A stretch of DNA of 64,000 nt, taken from NCBI GenBank assembly GCA_002471275.1, contig DKPQ01000012.1, positions 62,001 to 126,000 of the forward strand, written 5' to 3'. Below, in pieces: positions 27,368-36,560 of the stretch (position 1 is the first letter of the stretch; every line of letters begins with the position of its first letter). The notes beneath the pieces were generated by a model that saw nothing but the letters and a program-made list of their open reading frames with translations, did not search any database and was not told the origin of the DNA. This stretch comes from Flammeovirgaceae bacterium UBA7330. Lineage in GTDB: Bacteria; Bacteroidota; Bacteroidia; Cytophagales; Cyclobacteriaceae. Both the position numbers and the translations under genes were made by a program.

Positions 27368-29170
27368 ATGAGCAACCTCCCCATATCATCATCCAATAAG
27401 TCTATTGTTGTTCTTCCCTTCGTCAACATGAGTACTGACGTTGAGAACGAATATTTCAGCGATGGCATCACCGAGGAGATCATCAACGCGCTGACCACGG
27501 TGAAGGGTTTAAAAGTCATTGCCCGAACATCCTCTTTTGCATTTAAGAATAAAAATATAGATGTGAGAAGCATTGGTCAACAGTTGGGGGTAAGCACTGT
27601 TTTGGAGGGGAGTGTCAGGAAAGCCAAAAACCGGGTTCGAATTACCGCGCAATTGATCAGCACGGATGACGGCACTCACTACTGGTCAAAGAATTTCGAT
27701 CGGGATTTGGAAGACATATTCGCCATACAAGATGAAATAAGCGTACACATTGCTGACCAGATCCGGGAAAACTTTGGTCACCTCAACATTCAGGAACACC
27801 TAATTGAAGCGCCTACACAAAATATGGAGGCCTACGACCTCTATCTTAAAGGTCGCTATCAGCATTTAATGTGGGATGGCCAGGGAATCGCAAATGCTAT
27901 AGAGCTCTATGAACAGTGTGTAGCGATAGATCCCTCATTTGCTTTGCCTTACTTTGGTTTGGCTTATTGTTATGCCATGGCCGGATCCTGGGGAAATAAT
28001 AAAGACTTATTGCAGATGTCAGAAGAGGATCTCAGCAAAGGTTTTAATCTGGACAAACACTCCTATGTGGGGTATTTTAGTAAAGCGACATTGTCCTTTT
28101 GGGGGCAATGGGATTTCATCAAGGGGCATGAATTTTTTCAAAAAGCAATAGAACTTAACCCATCCTATACGGAAGCAGAAGAAGGTTTATGCGAATTGTA
28201 TACAGCAGTGGGTTATTTCGAAAAAGCCCTCTGGCATACTGATAATATTTTAAGAATAAACCCTCTATCTCCCAATCATTATTTTACCAAAGCAAATATT
28301 TATTATTTAAAAGGGGACTACACGAAAGCCCTGGAATGTATAGAGACCTCATTGAGCATCAATCCGGATTTCACACATCCCCTTGCCTTAAAACAACTTT
28401 GCTTAATTCTTTCGAAAGATTACGAAAAACTAAATGACTTCCTGGATCAAACCCCATTGGCCGAAAGACCGGAAGAATGCAGGGTATTGTACAAGTTGGT
28501 CAATCCTGAAGATAAGATCGATATTGATATTAGCGGGGTTAGCTCAATGATAAAGGAAGATTCCGGAGGATCGCTTTTTCCCTGGCAACTGTTTTTACTG
28601 GTCCATTTGGACAAACACGAAATGGCATTGGACTTTTTGGAAGAAAATATCAGGATGCGTACCGGTCAAATCATGAACTTTATGAATATTCCGTTGCTTA
28701 AGCCTTTACACCAGTATCAGAGATTCCAGGATTTAGTACAAGTCGTTTTCCGTAGAGAACTATTACCCCCTCATCGCGAAATAAACCTACAAATCACCCC
28801 TTCCAAAGCCTTGATGTCAGAGGCTGAAATCGACATGGTTTTAGAAGTTTCTGAAAAAGGAATGAAGGAAGAAAAGTGGTTTCAAAACCCATCTTTAACG
28901 CTACGCGATCTGGCTGATAAAATGAATATTAGCAGTAACAAACTCTCCTGGTTGCTGAATGAACGAATTGGCCAAAACTTCAATGAATACATCAATGGTT
29001 TTCGATTGGAGGACTTTAAAGAAAATGCGCTAAATCCTGCCAATAGCCACCTTACCCTTTTAGCAATAGCTTATGAAAGCGGTTTTAATTCTAAAACGGT
29101 ATTCAATGTCTTCTTTAAAAAAGTAGAAGGCATGACACCAAAAGCCTGGTTGAGGTCTAATCAAATTTAA
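27368..29170 (+). CDS. TolB-like/TPR/AraC fusion transcriptional regulator
   Basis: 600 codons. The N terminus (KSIVVLPFVNMSTDVENEYFSDG to about residue 135, with VLEGSVRKAKNRVRITAQL) is the FlgO/TolB-like module also found on adenylate cyclases and CadC-type proteins. TPR helices fill about 160-340. The C-terminal AraC-type HTH runs about 500-598 (LTLRDLADKMNISSNKLSWLL; LLAIAYESGFNSKTVFN). There is no membrane helix, so it is a cytosolic one-component regulator whose TPRs may sense a protein or peptide. It is clearly related to the gene cut at window start. An outer-membrane protein and a decayed MDR gene follow. Confidence 0.88.
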   Translation: MSNLPISSSNKSIVVLPFVNMSTDVENEYFSDGITEEIINALTTVKGLKVIARTSSFAFKNKNIDVRSIGQQLGVSTVLEGSVRKAKNRVRITAQLISTDDGTHYWSKNFDRDLEDIFAIQDEISVHIADQIRENFGHLNIQEHLIEAPTQNMEAYDLYLKGRYQHLMWDGQGIANAIELYEQCVAIDPSFALPYFGLAYCYAMAGSWGNNKDLLQMSEEDLSKGFNLDKHSYVGYFSKATLSFWGQWDFIKGHEFFQKAIELNPSYTEAEEGLCELYTAVGYFEKALWHTDNILRINPLSPNHYFTKANIYYLKGDYTKALECIETSLSINPDFTHPLALKQLCLILSKDYEKLNDFLDQTPLAERPEECRVLYKLVNPEDKIDIDISGVSSMIKEDSGGSLFPWQLFLLVHLDKHEMALDFLEENIRMRTGQIMNFMNIPLLKPLHQYQRFQDLVQVVFRRELLPPHREINLQITPSKALMSEAEIDMVLEVSEKGMKEEKWFQNPSLTLRDLADKMNISSNKLSWLLNERIGQNFNEYINGFRLEDFKENALNPANSHLTLLAIAYESGFNSKTVFNVFFKKVEGMTPKAWLRSNQI

Positions 29171-29353
29171 GCCTGTTCAAAAGGTTCTAAATCTCACTAA
29201 TAAGTTCGGATTTTCATTTCAGAACGATTCACCTTCCTTTCCACTTCATCTTTGCTTTGTCAATTCGATCAAGCAGAGTAAATAATCATCGGATGATGAT
29301 TGAAGGGCTTTGCAGCAATCGGATTTTTCAAAAAAAACAAAAACATTATCATC

Positions 29354-30004
29354 ATGAAAAATCTAATTACAATTCTTTTATTTCTAAGCACATTTGGTGC
29401 TTTTGCTCAAATCAATTCGCCACAGGGTGAAGAAACTGAAGTAGCCCATAAGTGGAGGGTAAGTATGCCTTATTTTGTTCCTGAATCACTTCTTTTTAGT
29501 TCCTGGAACGATCACACAAGTACACAACACATTGAGCTTCATGTAAAACGGAACCTGGACAATAAGAACATCGTAGGACTGAAGTTTGCCCACTTTCGAT
29601 TGTTCCAGCCAATGGGAATCACCTGGTGGGATGGTCTTTTGGATAAGATAGAATCAGAAAGTGAATACTATCCGGGACATGTGCGAACAGCAGGTGTAGG
29701 CATAACGTACCAACGCATGCTATGGAAAGGACTATTTGCAACTGCTGAAGTGCTGCCACAATTTCAAACCTATTTGGACCTGGACGGTGATAAAATTAAA
29801 AATGGTTTTAAACTTTATACTTCATATCATTTGGGCTACCATATCGCTTTTGGTAAGAAAAAACATTTTTTCATAGAGCCACAGATTAATTGTATGCTCT
29901 GGACGTCTGACAAGAATGCTCCTGATGGATTCAAGGAGTTGGATGATAAGTGGAGAAACTACTTTCTTCTTGAGCCACAAATTTACTTAGGGTGGAAATT
30001 TTAA
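29354..30004 (+). CDS. Secreted, probable outer-membrane beta-barrel protein
   Basis: The ATG at 29354 gives a signal peptide (NLITILLFLSTFGAFAQ); the frame reaches back to a TTG at 29300 that would add a charged leader. The mature part has alternating amphipathic strands with aromatic ends (HIELHVKRNL, VGLKFAHFRLF, GVGITYQRMLWKGLFATAEVLPQF, FKLYTSYHLGYHIAFG, FFIEPQINCMLW) and ends in YLGWKF, an aromatic C terminus expected of outer-membrane barrels. The family was not recognised. It is followed at once by a strong hairpin and sits 183 bp after the TPR/AraC regulator. Confidence 0.65.
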   Translation: MKNLITILLFLSTFGAFAQINSPQGEETEVAHKWRVSMPYFVPESLLFSSWNDHTSTQHIELHVKRNLDNKNIVGLKFAHFRLFQPMGITWWDGLLDKIESESEYYPGHVRTAGVGITYQRMLWKGLFATAEVLPQFQTYLDLDGDKIKNGFKLYTSYHLGYHIAFGKKKHFFIEPQINCMLWTSDKNAPDGFKELDDKWRNYFLLEPQIYLGWKF

Positions 30005-30008
30005 ACTT

Positions 30009-30050
30009 AGTCTGACAAGTCAGGACGTACAATTCCTGGCTTGTCAGACT
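30009..30050 (+). terminator. Strong hairpin after the outer-membrane protein gene
   Basis: AGTCTGACAAGTCAGG and CCTGGCTTGTCAGACT form a 16-bp stem with one G-T wobble and a 10-base loop, 5 bp after the stop. No T-run follows, so it may protect the mRNA end or be a repeat and not a true intrinsic terminator. Confidence 0.5.
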
Positions 30051-30150
30051 ATTGAAGTTAAAGGAGCTGCACTAGTCAGTTCTGCATGAAAACAATCTAA
30101 CCCTGGTCAAAAGCAGACAACAACTTAGAAGTAAGTTCACCCTAAAAATT

Positions 30151-30568
30151 ATGAAAGCGATTAAATGTTTGAAATATGGAGGTTCTGAAAACCTGGTACT
30201 GGCAGATGTTGAAAAGCCATTACCAAAAAACAATGAGGTGCTGATAGAAATAAAAGCTACCTCAGTCACCGCCAGCGATGTGCTTATACGAAGATTAGAT
30301 GAGCCGCTCATTCCAAAATTTATACTTCAACTCATCTTCGGTTTTGGGAAACCACGCAACACCATTTTAGGGATGGTATCATCCGGAGTGGTGGTAGCGA
30401 AGGGCGAAAACCCATAGAAGTGCTTTTATACAATTGAAAAACTACCTCGCAGCAGGGAAAATCAAACCAGTAATTGATCGAGTCTTCCCATTAGAAAAAA
30501 TGGCCGAGGCTCATGATTATGTTGAACACGGGCATAAGCGAGGTAATGTGGTAATTGTAACATCTTAA
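30151..30568 (+). pseudogene. Internally deleted, frameshifted MDR oxidoreductase
   Basis: The first 88 codons (MKAIKCLKYGGSENLVLADV onward) are an MDR N-terminal domain like that of the gene at 624. The frame then ends at TAG (30415-30417). From 30422 in another frame the C-terminal end of the same kind of protein follows (AAGKIKPVIDRVFPLEKMAE, then HGHKRGNVVIV) and stops at 30568. The whole Rossmann domain, about 190 residues, is missing. So a large deletion with a frame change has destroyed the enzyme. Its position downstream of a TPR/AraC regulator mirrors the intact pair at 2-1646. Confidence 0.85.
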
Positions 30569-30578
30569 AATTAAAATT

Positions 30579-30764
30579 ATGAAAGAGAAGTTGAATGAGA
30601 TATCCGGAATGATGCTAGGTATTCTTTTGGGAGTAATCATAGGAATAGCACTAGACAATCTTGGGCTGTGGATCAGCCTTGGATTGGCTATTGGTGTGGC
30701 AATAGATTATACACGGAAACATGAATCAAAACATGATCAGGATACGAAAAACAAGAAATCATGA
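30579..30764 (+). CDS. Small two-helix membrane protein, unknown
   Basis: 61 codons, starting 10 bp after the end of the MDR relic. Two hydrophobic stretches (MMLGILLGVIIGIALDN and LGLWISLGLAIGVAIDY) rich in Gly suggest packed helices, followed by a charged tail. Such glycine-zipper mini-proteins are common and mostly uncharacterised. It ends in two stop codons, TGATGA, after which the frame stays open. Confidence 0.55.
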   Translation: MKEKLNEISGMMLGILLGVIIGIALDNLGLWISLGLAIGVAIDYTRKHESKHDQDTKNKKS

Positions 30765-30767
30765 TGA

Positions 30768-30878
30768 ATTCAATTTTATGAGGGATTTCTTTTCTATCAT
30801 AGATCTTATGGTGGCGACAAAGCAGATATATTTTGGGTAGATGCTCAATTCATAAATAGACTAAGATCAGAAGAATAA
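30768..30878 (+). pseudogene. Possible gene-end remnant after tandem stops
   Basis: The same frame continues after TGATGA as IQFYEGFLFYHRSYGGDKAD and ends ...FWVDAQFINRLRSEE with a TAA at 30876. The composition looks like real protein (aromatic, charged, Gly-Gly turn) and not noise, but no start codon or family is recognised. It may be the tail of a gene whose front was lost in the same event that damaged the MDR gene. Confidence 0.3.
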
Positions 30879-30901
30879 AAACATTTAACTCCTTTACACT
30901 A

Positions 30902-31501
30902 ATGAACATAAAAATTCAATTTTTAACACTGTTATCCTTCGTCCTGTTAGGTGCTTGCGACAGCCCAAATAAATCTGGTAACACCCAACAACCAACTTTA
31001 GCCGATTATCAAGTTGGCGAAAAGTGGGTTTGGAAATACAAGGGTGTAACAACTACCGGAGAAGTAAGGTCGGATGGTACAGACACAAGAATGATCGTTC
31101 GCATGAATGAAGGTTTAGGGATGACCATAGGCAATGACACCATTCCTCTTACAGATATTGTGAAGCCGGATGAAAGTGAAACACCTAAGTATGACTGGCC
31201 TCTGAAAGTCGGTAAAAAATGGAGATACGAAAATAATTGGACAAGCCAGGATGGTACTACGGGAAGTCAAAGTCAGAATGCTGAGGTATTGTCGTATCAA
31301 GAAGAGACGGTTGAAGCCGGAACATTCATGGCCTACACCATCAAATACACCGGTAAAACTACCAATTCCAGAGGATATAACGCAGAGGAAGAGGAGGTTT
31401 GGTTGTATGCCCCGGCAGTAAAAACCTTTATTAAACTAACCCAGTCTCAGGGTGATTTTTTGTATGCCGAAGAGTTAATCGAGTATTCAATACCCAACTA
31501 G
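30902..31501 (+). CDS. Lipoprotein with beta-sandwich-like domain, unknown
   Basis: 199 codons with lipobox FVLLGAC. After a Thr/Gln-rich spacer the domain begins YQVGEKWVWKYKG and continues with DWPLKVGKKWRYENNW and EEEEVWLYAPAVKTFIKL, a pattern of paired aromatic strands seen in DUF3108-like envelope proteins. No catalytic residues are evident. It starts a likely operon with the two serine hydrolases (22 and 24 bp gaps). Confidence 0.65.
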   Translation: MNIKIQFLTLLSFVLLGACDSPNKSGNTQQPTLADYQVGEKWVWKYKGVTTTGEVRSDGTDTRMIVRMNEGLGMTIGNDTIPLTDIVKPDESETPKYDWPLKVGKKWRYENNWTSQDGTTGSQSQNAEVLSYQEETVEAGTFMAYTIKYTGKTTNSRGYNAEEEEVWLYAPAVKTFIKLTQSQGDFLYAEELIEYSIPN

Positions 31502-31523
31502 AACAGGACTAACCTACCTAACC

Positions 31524-32558
31524 ATGACCTCTCGAAAAACGATTATAATTAGAATACTGCTCTTCGTTGGAACTGCTATTTCCTTTTTCTTCGTCCCCTG
31601 GCTGCTGGTCAAAGCCTGGATTCTACCGCTGCCGGACACGGTCCAGGAACAGCTGGATGAAGCCATTGATCATGGATTTGATGGAATGGTCGTTTACATT
31701 GATCAGGGTGGTCAATCACCTCAGTATTTCGCTTCCGGGTGGCATGATCGGGATGCTAAAATACCGGCTAAACCTGACGCTTTATTTAAGATTGCCAGCA
31801 TCAGCAAACTATATGATGCCGTGGCGGTCACCAAACTGGTGAGTGCCGGACGGCTTTCTCTGGATAAAAGCATTGCAGATTATTTGCCGGAGCTTGTGGG
31901 AAGAATCGAGAACGCTGACAAGATCACTTTGAGGTTGATGATCCAGCATAGAAGCGGCATTCCCAATTTCACAGATACTCCCAATTTCTGGGCAGCTCCA
32001 ACGGAAACGTTTGAAGGAAGTCTTGCCTTGATTTCGGGAATGCCAGCCAATTTTGAGCCGGGTGAAGACTATGAGTATTGCAATACGAATTATCTGTTAA
32101 TCAATAAGATAATGGATGAGGAGCTGAGTTATATCAACTTCCAATTCATCAAAGAGGAAATTCTCATACCACTCGGCCTTAAAAATACCTTCAACTCACT
32201 AAGTGAGGTGAACATAGACGATGTAATGAGTGGCTACCATGTTGGGTATCCGCATGATTTAAAAACCAACGATCATGGTATGCATGCCACAGCAGAAGAT
32301 GTAGGTACTTTCTTACGGGCATTGAACGATGGATCATTGTTCGGACCAGGAGAACAGGAAATATATGCTTCCATTTATGAATACAAGCATGGGGGCTGGG
32401 TTCCGGGCTATCAAAGTTTTGCTGAATATTATGAAGATCTTGACGCTGTGGTTGTTGCGTTTTACAGCACTACAGACCCCGACCTTTACAATTGGAACCT
32501 GTCAGAGATCATCAATAGTAGAATTGTCAAAATACTTAGAAGGCAAAAGAGCCCATAA
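31524..32558 (+). CDS. Membrane-anchored serine hydrolase (class C beta-lactamase-like)
   Basis: 344 codons with one N-terminal membrane anchor (IIIRILLFVGTAISFFFVPWLL). The penicilloyl-serine transferase fold shows SISK (Ser-x-x-Lys), YCN in EYCNTNY (Tyr-x-Asn) and HGG in place of KTG, as in the EstB/alkaline D-peptidase group that cleaves esters, D-peptides or acyl groups. True beta-lactamase activity is unlikely. It is in an operon between a lipoprotein and a second serine hydrolase. Confidence 0.85.
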   Translation: MTSRKTIIIRILLFVGTAISFFFVPWLLVKAWILPLPDTVQEQLDEAIDHGFDGMVVYIDQGGQSPQYFASGWHDRDAKIPAKPDALFKIASISKLYDAVAVTKLVSAGRLSLDKSIADYLPELVGRIENADKITLRLMIQHRSGIPNFTDTPNFWAAPTETFEGSLALISGMPANFEPGEDYEYCNTNYLLINKIMDEELSYINFQFIKEEILIPLGLKNTFNSLSEVNIDDVMSGYHVGYPHDLKTNDHGMHATAEDVGTFLRALNDGSLFGPGEQEIYASIYEYKHGGWVPGYQSFAEYYEDLDAVVVAFYSTTDPDLYNWNLSEIINSRIVKILRRQKSP

Positions 32559-32582
32559 CCTTGGAAATAATGTAAAACAGAT

Positions 32583-34061
32583 ATGAAATATAAATTACTA
32601 ATGGCTTTTAGCATCGTGTTCTTACTCTATTCCTGCATCCAGGAACAAGAGGACACAGATTTAATTACCATTACCAAACATATTGACAATTACTTAACCC
32701 AAAGTGCTTCGAACGGCTTTTCAGGTTCTGTCTTAGTTGCTAAAAAAGGAGAAATCATTTTATCAAAAGGATATGGATGGGCAGATAGGGAAAATAAGAT
32801 ACCCAACTCACCTTTAACGGTCTTTAATATTGGTTCTGTAACTAAACAATTTACTGCATCAGCTATTTTGAAACTTGTAGAGCAAGGAAAGATCAAAACA
32901 TCAGATAAAATAAGTTCTTTTTTTGACCAGGCACCTATTGACAAAAGAGATATAACGATTCATCAATTATTAACGCATACGTCAGGGATCTCCAATAGAA
33001 CCGGAGGTTTTAGATACGATGAAGCAAGCAAAGAACAGTTTTTAACAGAATTTTTTGAATCAGCATTACAATCAGAACCCGGAAAAAAGTACCAATATGC
33101 AAATGCCAACTACATCTTGCTCACGGCTATATTAGAGTCTGTTTCAAATCAAACCTATGGTTCTTTTCTGCAGGACTATTTATTCGAACCTGCTCAAATG
33201 AAAAGCACAGGATATAAAAGCATCAATTTTCATACAGAAAGACTTGCACATGGGTACTACTACAACAGAACCGATGAGCAGTGGGCAGATTGGGGAACAA
33301 CCCAGCAACACCTCCCTTACAATAATAAACATTGGTATAGCATAGGTAAGGGAGACATTCATTCTACCGTTGAAGATCTGTATAAATGGCATGTTGCTTT
33401 AGAAGACAACCTCGTTTTAACATCCAAATCAAGAGCCGTACAGGAAACGCCGCATGTAGCCGAGAATGATGAAATGACATCGTTTTATGGGTACGGTTGG
33501 GCAATCTCAAAAACCAATAGAGAAACCAAGATGGTTGCCCACAATGGTAGTAATGGATTGTATTTTGCGGATTTTGTAAGATTTGTAGAGGATGATGTAG
33601 TTGTCATATACATCACAAATGCGTTTTTAGGAAGTGAATCAGAAAACGTTGCCAGAGAGATAGGCAAAATGATTTTTGATACTGATTATAAGGCGACACC
33701 CATTCCTAAAAACATCTATGAATTGATTCATGGATTTATGAAAACGAATCCATCTGAAAATGCAGAAGAATTACCGGATTTCTTACATACAGAACTTAAA
33801 GGAGACTTCATTGACCCTTCAGTACTCAATATACTGGGGTATAGCAGGCTGAAAAAAGAAGACAATCCTGGTTGGGCATTGGCCTTGTTTAAACTCAATG
33901 TGAAACTATTTCCGGAAGATGGTAATTTGTGGGATTCGCTGGGTGAGGCTTACTTAAAGTACGACAATAAAGAAGACGCTATAAGAAGTTATACAAAGGC
34001 AGTTGAATTAGGGAGTGAAGAGTCAATGGAAACATTGAATGAATTATTAGAAAAGAAGTAA
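32583..34061 (+). CDS. Serine hydrolase lipoprotein with C-terminal TPR
   Basis: 492 codons with lipobox FLLYSC. Active-site motifs are SVTK, YAN (in YANANY) and HNG (in AHNGSNG), all at normal spacing. After the catalytic domain (to about residue 370) the chain ends with tetratricopeptide-like helices (DSLGEAYLKYDNKEDAIRSY, KAVELG), a build frequent in Bacteroidota beta-lactamase-related proteins. It follows the anchored hydrolase after 24 bp; the two share the fold but differ in length and motifs, so they are old paralogues. Confidence 0.87.
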   Translation: MKYKLLMAFSIVFLLYSCIQEQEDTDLITITKHIDNYLTQSASNGFSGSVLVAKKGEIILSKGYGWADRENKIPNSPLTVFNIGSVTKQFTASAILKLVEQGKIKTSDKISSFFDQAPIDKRDITIHQLLTHTSGISNRTGGFRYDEASKEQFLTEFFESALQSEPGKKYQYANANYILLTAILESVSNQTYGSFLQDYLFEPAQMKSTGYKSINFHTERLAHGYYYNRTDEQWADWGTTQQHLPYNNKHWYSIGKGDIHSTVEDLYKWHVALEDNLVLTSKSRAVQETPHVAENDEMTSFYGYGWAISKTNRETKMVAHNGSNGLYFADFVRFVEDDVVVIYITNAFLGSESENVAREIGKMIFDTDYKATPIPKNIYELIHGFMKTNPSENAEELPDFLHTELKGDFIDPSVLNILGYSRLKKEDNPGWALALFKLNVKLFPEDGNLWDSLGEAYLKYDNKEDAIRSYTKAVELGSEESMETLNELLEKK

Positions 34062-34083
34062 AGGCAAAACGATTTCTTCGCCA

Positions 34084-34103
34084 ATCAGAGTCACGACTCT
34101 GAT
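34084..34103. repeat. REP-B palindrome
   Basis: ATCAGAGTC-AC-GACTCTGAT. The arms match those bracketing the second RAYT gene (41419, 42128), but the loop is shorter. It lies in a 675-bp gene-free gap (34062-34736). Confidence 0.85.
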
Positions 34104-34122
34104 ACACCTCCCCAAAGTCTCT

Positions 34123-34650
34123 GGCCCACAGACATCCCCAAAGGATGAAATGATCACACTCAAACCATCATTTTCAATAAATGACTTTTTTAATGCATAA
34201 AAGAGTTATCTTAGATGAGAATACAAAAAGAATTCCTTCAACCAATCTTTAATACTCGATTGAGCTTTCAAACGTCCGATTTGTCCATTTCAGGTTAATC
34301 CCAGCGAACCTCGAACCGATGTACATCCACGTCATCCTGAATGAAACGAAGTGAAATGAAGGATCTTAGAATTCGGAAGGAGAATTAAACACAGTTCATC
34401 TAAATTGTATAAGATCCTTCACTTCACATTCGACTTTGCCTCTCTTCATGATCTTGTTTGATTCTCAAAACATTCGTTTGTAAAACATTTGCTGTAGCTC
34501 CGTTCAGGATGACGTTTTTGATGTTTATACCCCCAAAGGTGGCCCACAGACCTTCTCAAAGGATGAATGAACACAATCAAACCATCGTTAGCAAAAAACA
34601 CTTTTCTATTCACAAAAAGGGCTTATCTTAGATGGGGAATACAGATAACG
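34123..34650. repeat. Direct repeat blocks around element D copy 2
   Basis: 34123-34231 and 34541-34650 are diverged copies: GGCCCACAGAC, CAAAGGATGAA, ATCAAACCATC-type segments and TTATCTTAGATG recur in the same order. MITE-like copy 2 lies between them. The block start (GGCCCACA) recurs after REP-B-like sequence near 36518, so REP-B and this block travel together. Confidence 0.65.
34330..34514. repeat. MITE-like element D, copy 2
   Basis: Same terminal CGTCATCCTGAA / TTCAGGATGACG and inner GAAGGATCTTA / TAAGATCCTTC as the copies at 26834 and 36202. The left flank from about 34236 is also shared with copy 3 (from about 36108), so the mobile or duplicated unit may be near 280 bp. There is no coding sequence. 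Confidence 0.85.
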
Positions 34651-34736
34651 TATCAGGATTTACTAAGGGATAACAGTAACGCGGTTATTCTAGTGTTGTA
34701 GGCAATTTAAGGTCCCTAATCATTCAATAGACAGAA

Positions 34737-35501
34737 ATGAAATTTGAAAAACATTTTCCGACTGAGCGACTGAAACCCTACATCAAGTGTCTTATAGTGT
34801 CGGAGAATAAATTGGAAAACGAGTACAAAGTATTTCCCTCTTCGGGTTTGGTGATCGGCTTTCAATATAAGGGGCAACTTGCAACAATAAAAAGCAACAC
34901 AGAAAGCAAACTGACATCAGCAGGAATTACAGGTATTTCTGATAGCTATAAAACCTTCAAAAACTCGGCAGAAATAGGGACTATTTTGGTTTACTTTACT
35001 GAAGTGGGGTTTACTCATTTTTCTTCTCACCCGGCCAATGAACTTTTCAATTTAAGCCTTTCATTGGATGATATTTTTGAAAAAGGAAAAGTGAACGAGG
35101 TAGAGGAGAAATTAGCATTATCCTTCACAGATAAACAAAGAATAAAAGTCGTTGAGCAATTTTTACTCACTCAACTCAAAGACATTGAAACCGATAAATT
35201 AGTAGTCGAAGCGGTTAAACTTATTTACCAATCCAAAGGAACAATCAGGATAAAAGAACTCAACGAAAAATTATTTATCAGCCAAAGCCCCTTTGAAAAG
35301 CGATTTAGAAAAGTGGTAGGAACAACTGCCAAAAAATTTGCGTCCATAGTTCGTTTCAATTCAGTTCTTGACAAGATGAAAGAAACAAAAACACTCACAG
35401 AAATTTGTTACGAAAACAATTTCTTCGACCAGGCTCATTTCATTAAAAGCTTCAAAAAATTCACGGGCGATACACCTCAAAACTTTAAGCGCTTCGTGTA
35501 G
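34737..35501 (+). CDS. AraC-family transcriptional regulator
   Basis: 254 codons. An N-terminal DUF6597-like sensing domain (MKFEKHFPTERLKPYIKC...) precedes an AraC HTH at about 155-254: IRIKELNEKLFISQSPFEKRF (first helix pair) and LTEICYENNFFDQAHFIKSFKKFTGDTPQNFK (second pair with the family signature). It is a cytosolic one-component regulator. The gene for a DUF1398 protein follows 171 bp later in the same direction and is the likely target. Confidence 0.9.
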   Translation: MKFEKHFPTERLKPYIKCLIVSENKLENEYKVFPSSGLVIGFQYKGQLATIKSNTESKLTSAGITGISDSYKTFKNSAEIGTILVYFTEVGFTHFSSHPANELFNLSLSLDDIFEKGKVNEVEEKLALSFTDKQRIKVVEQFLLTQLKDIETDKLVVEAVKLIYQSKGTIRIKELNEKLFISQSPFEKRFRKVVGTTAKKFASIVRFNSVLDKMKETKTLTEICYENNFFDQAHFIKSFKKFTGDTPQNFKRFV

Positions 35502-35672
35502 AACAACGATTTTTTACAATAACCGAGATTTTTAGTATTCCACTTTTGCATTGTAATCATAAGCAAAAGCAATGAGGAAAATGACCTTAAAATCAACAAT
35601 CCTTTTCGAAGGTCTTAGCATTGTGGTTACGTGTAATTCAAAAAATCGTTTAGCAATTAAAAACCAGGAAAA

Positions 35673-36062
35673 ATGTTTACAGTAGAACAAATCAAAGCAG
35701 CTCACAGTAAAGTAAGATCCGGTGAGGACTTCCCTACTTACATTAAAGAAATCAAGTCATTAGGCGTAACTCATTATGAAGCTTATGTAACAGACGGACA
35801 TATTGACTATCACGGAGGTAATAACCATACAGCAAGAGTACCCGCAAAATATGATTCTTTGGTAATTGCTGACAGCCCAAAGCGTGAAGAATTTAGATCA
35901 GAGTTAACAGCTCATCAACAGGGAAAAACAGACTTCTTGACCTTTATCAAAATGTGTGCAGCATTTGGCATTGAAAAATGGGAAATAAGCATGGATAAAA
36001 TGACCTGCACCTATTTTGACAGAGCCGGAAACGAAGTTTTAGTTGAAGAAATACCACAATAA
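35673..36062 (+). CDS. DUF1398 family protein
   Basis: 129 codons, full length for the family. The recognisable parts are SGEDFPTYIKEIKSLGVTHYEAYVTDGHIDYHG near the start and KTDFLTFIKMCAAFGIEKWEISMDKMTCTYFD near the end. DUF1398 proteins are small cytosolic proteins of unknown function, sometimes labelled phage envelope protein without proof. Pairing with an AraC regulator, as here, is seen in Bacteroidota. Confidence 0.85.
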   Translation: MFTVEQIKAAHSKVRSGEDFPTYIKEIKSLGVTHYEAYVTDGHIDYHGGNNHTARVPAKYDSLVIADSPKREEFRSELTAHQQGKTDFLTFIKMCAAFGIEKWEISMDKMTCTYFDRAGNEVLVEEIPQ

Positions 36063-36201
36063 AAGACGCCTACGAGTCACAGATCCCGCAAAAAAATCAC
36101 AGTTCACCTTCAACAATCCTTAATACTCAATTTGAGCTTTCAAACGTTCCGATTTGTCTATTTCAGGTTTATCCAAGCGAACCCCAAACGATGTACATCC
36201 A

Positions 36202-36429
36202 CGTCATCCTGAACCTGCCTGATCGGCAGGCAGGTGAAACGAAGTGAAATGAAGCCTTGCCAGCAGGCAGGCAGGGATCTTAGAATTCGGAAAGAGAATT
36301 AAACACAGTTCATCTAAATTGTATAAGATCCTTCACTTCACATTCGACTTTACCTCCTTTCATGATCTTGTTTGATTTCTCAAGATATTCGTTTGTAAAA
36401 CATTTGCTATAGCTCCGTTCAGGATGACG
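36202..36429. repeat. MITE-like element D, copy 3, with inserted GC-rich palindromes
   Basis: The same ends and inner stem as copies 1 and 2, but two insertions of CCTGCCTG/CAGGCAGG-type palindrome lie near the left end (about 36215-36232 and 36253-36273). This shows that one repeat family has landed in another. The shared left flank begins near 36108. Confidence 0.85.
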
Positions 36430-36560
36430 TTTTTGATGTTTGATCACTCACACTGATACCTCTTTTCCCCATCAGAGCCGCCACAATGACACTAATACCC
36501 CTCCCCCAAGGTCTGTGGCCCACAATAGCCGTCAACCTAAGAATTTGTTGATAGTCGGAA

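Noticed and set aside
31524..34061. Antibiotic-resistance beta-lactamases
   Set aside because: The SxxK/YxN motifs are shared by the whole fold, but HGG or HNG replaces KTG, and the TPR tail and lipoprotein anchors fit esterase/D-peptidase-like members.
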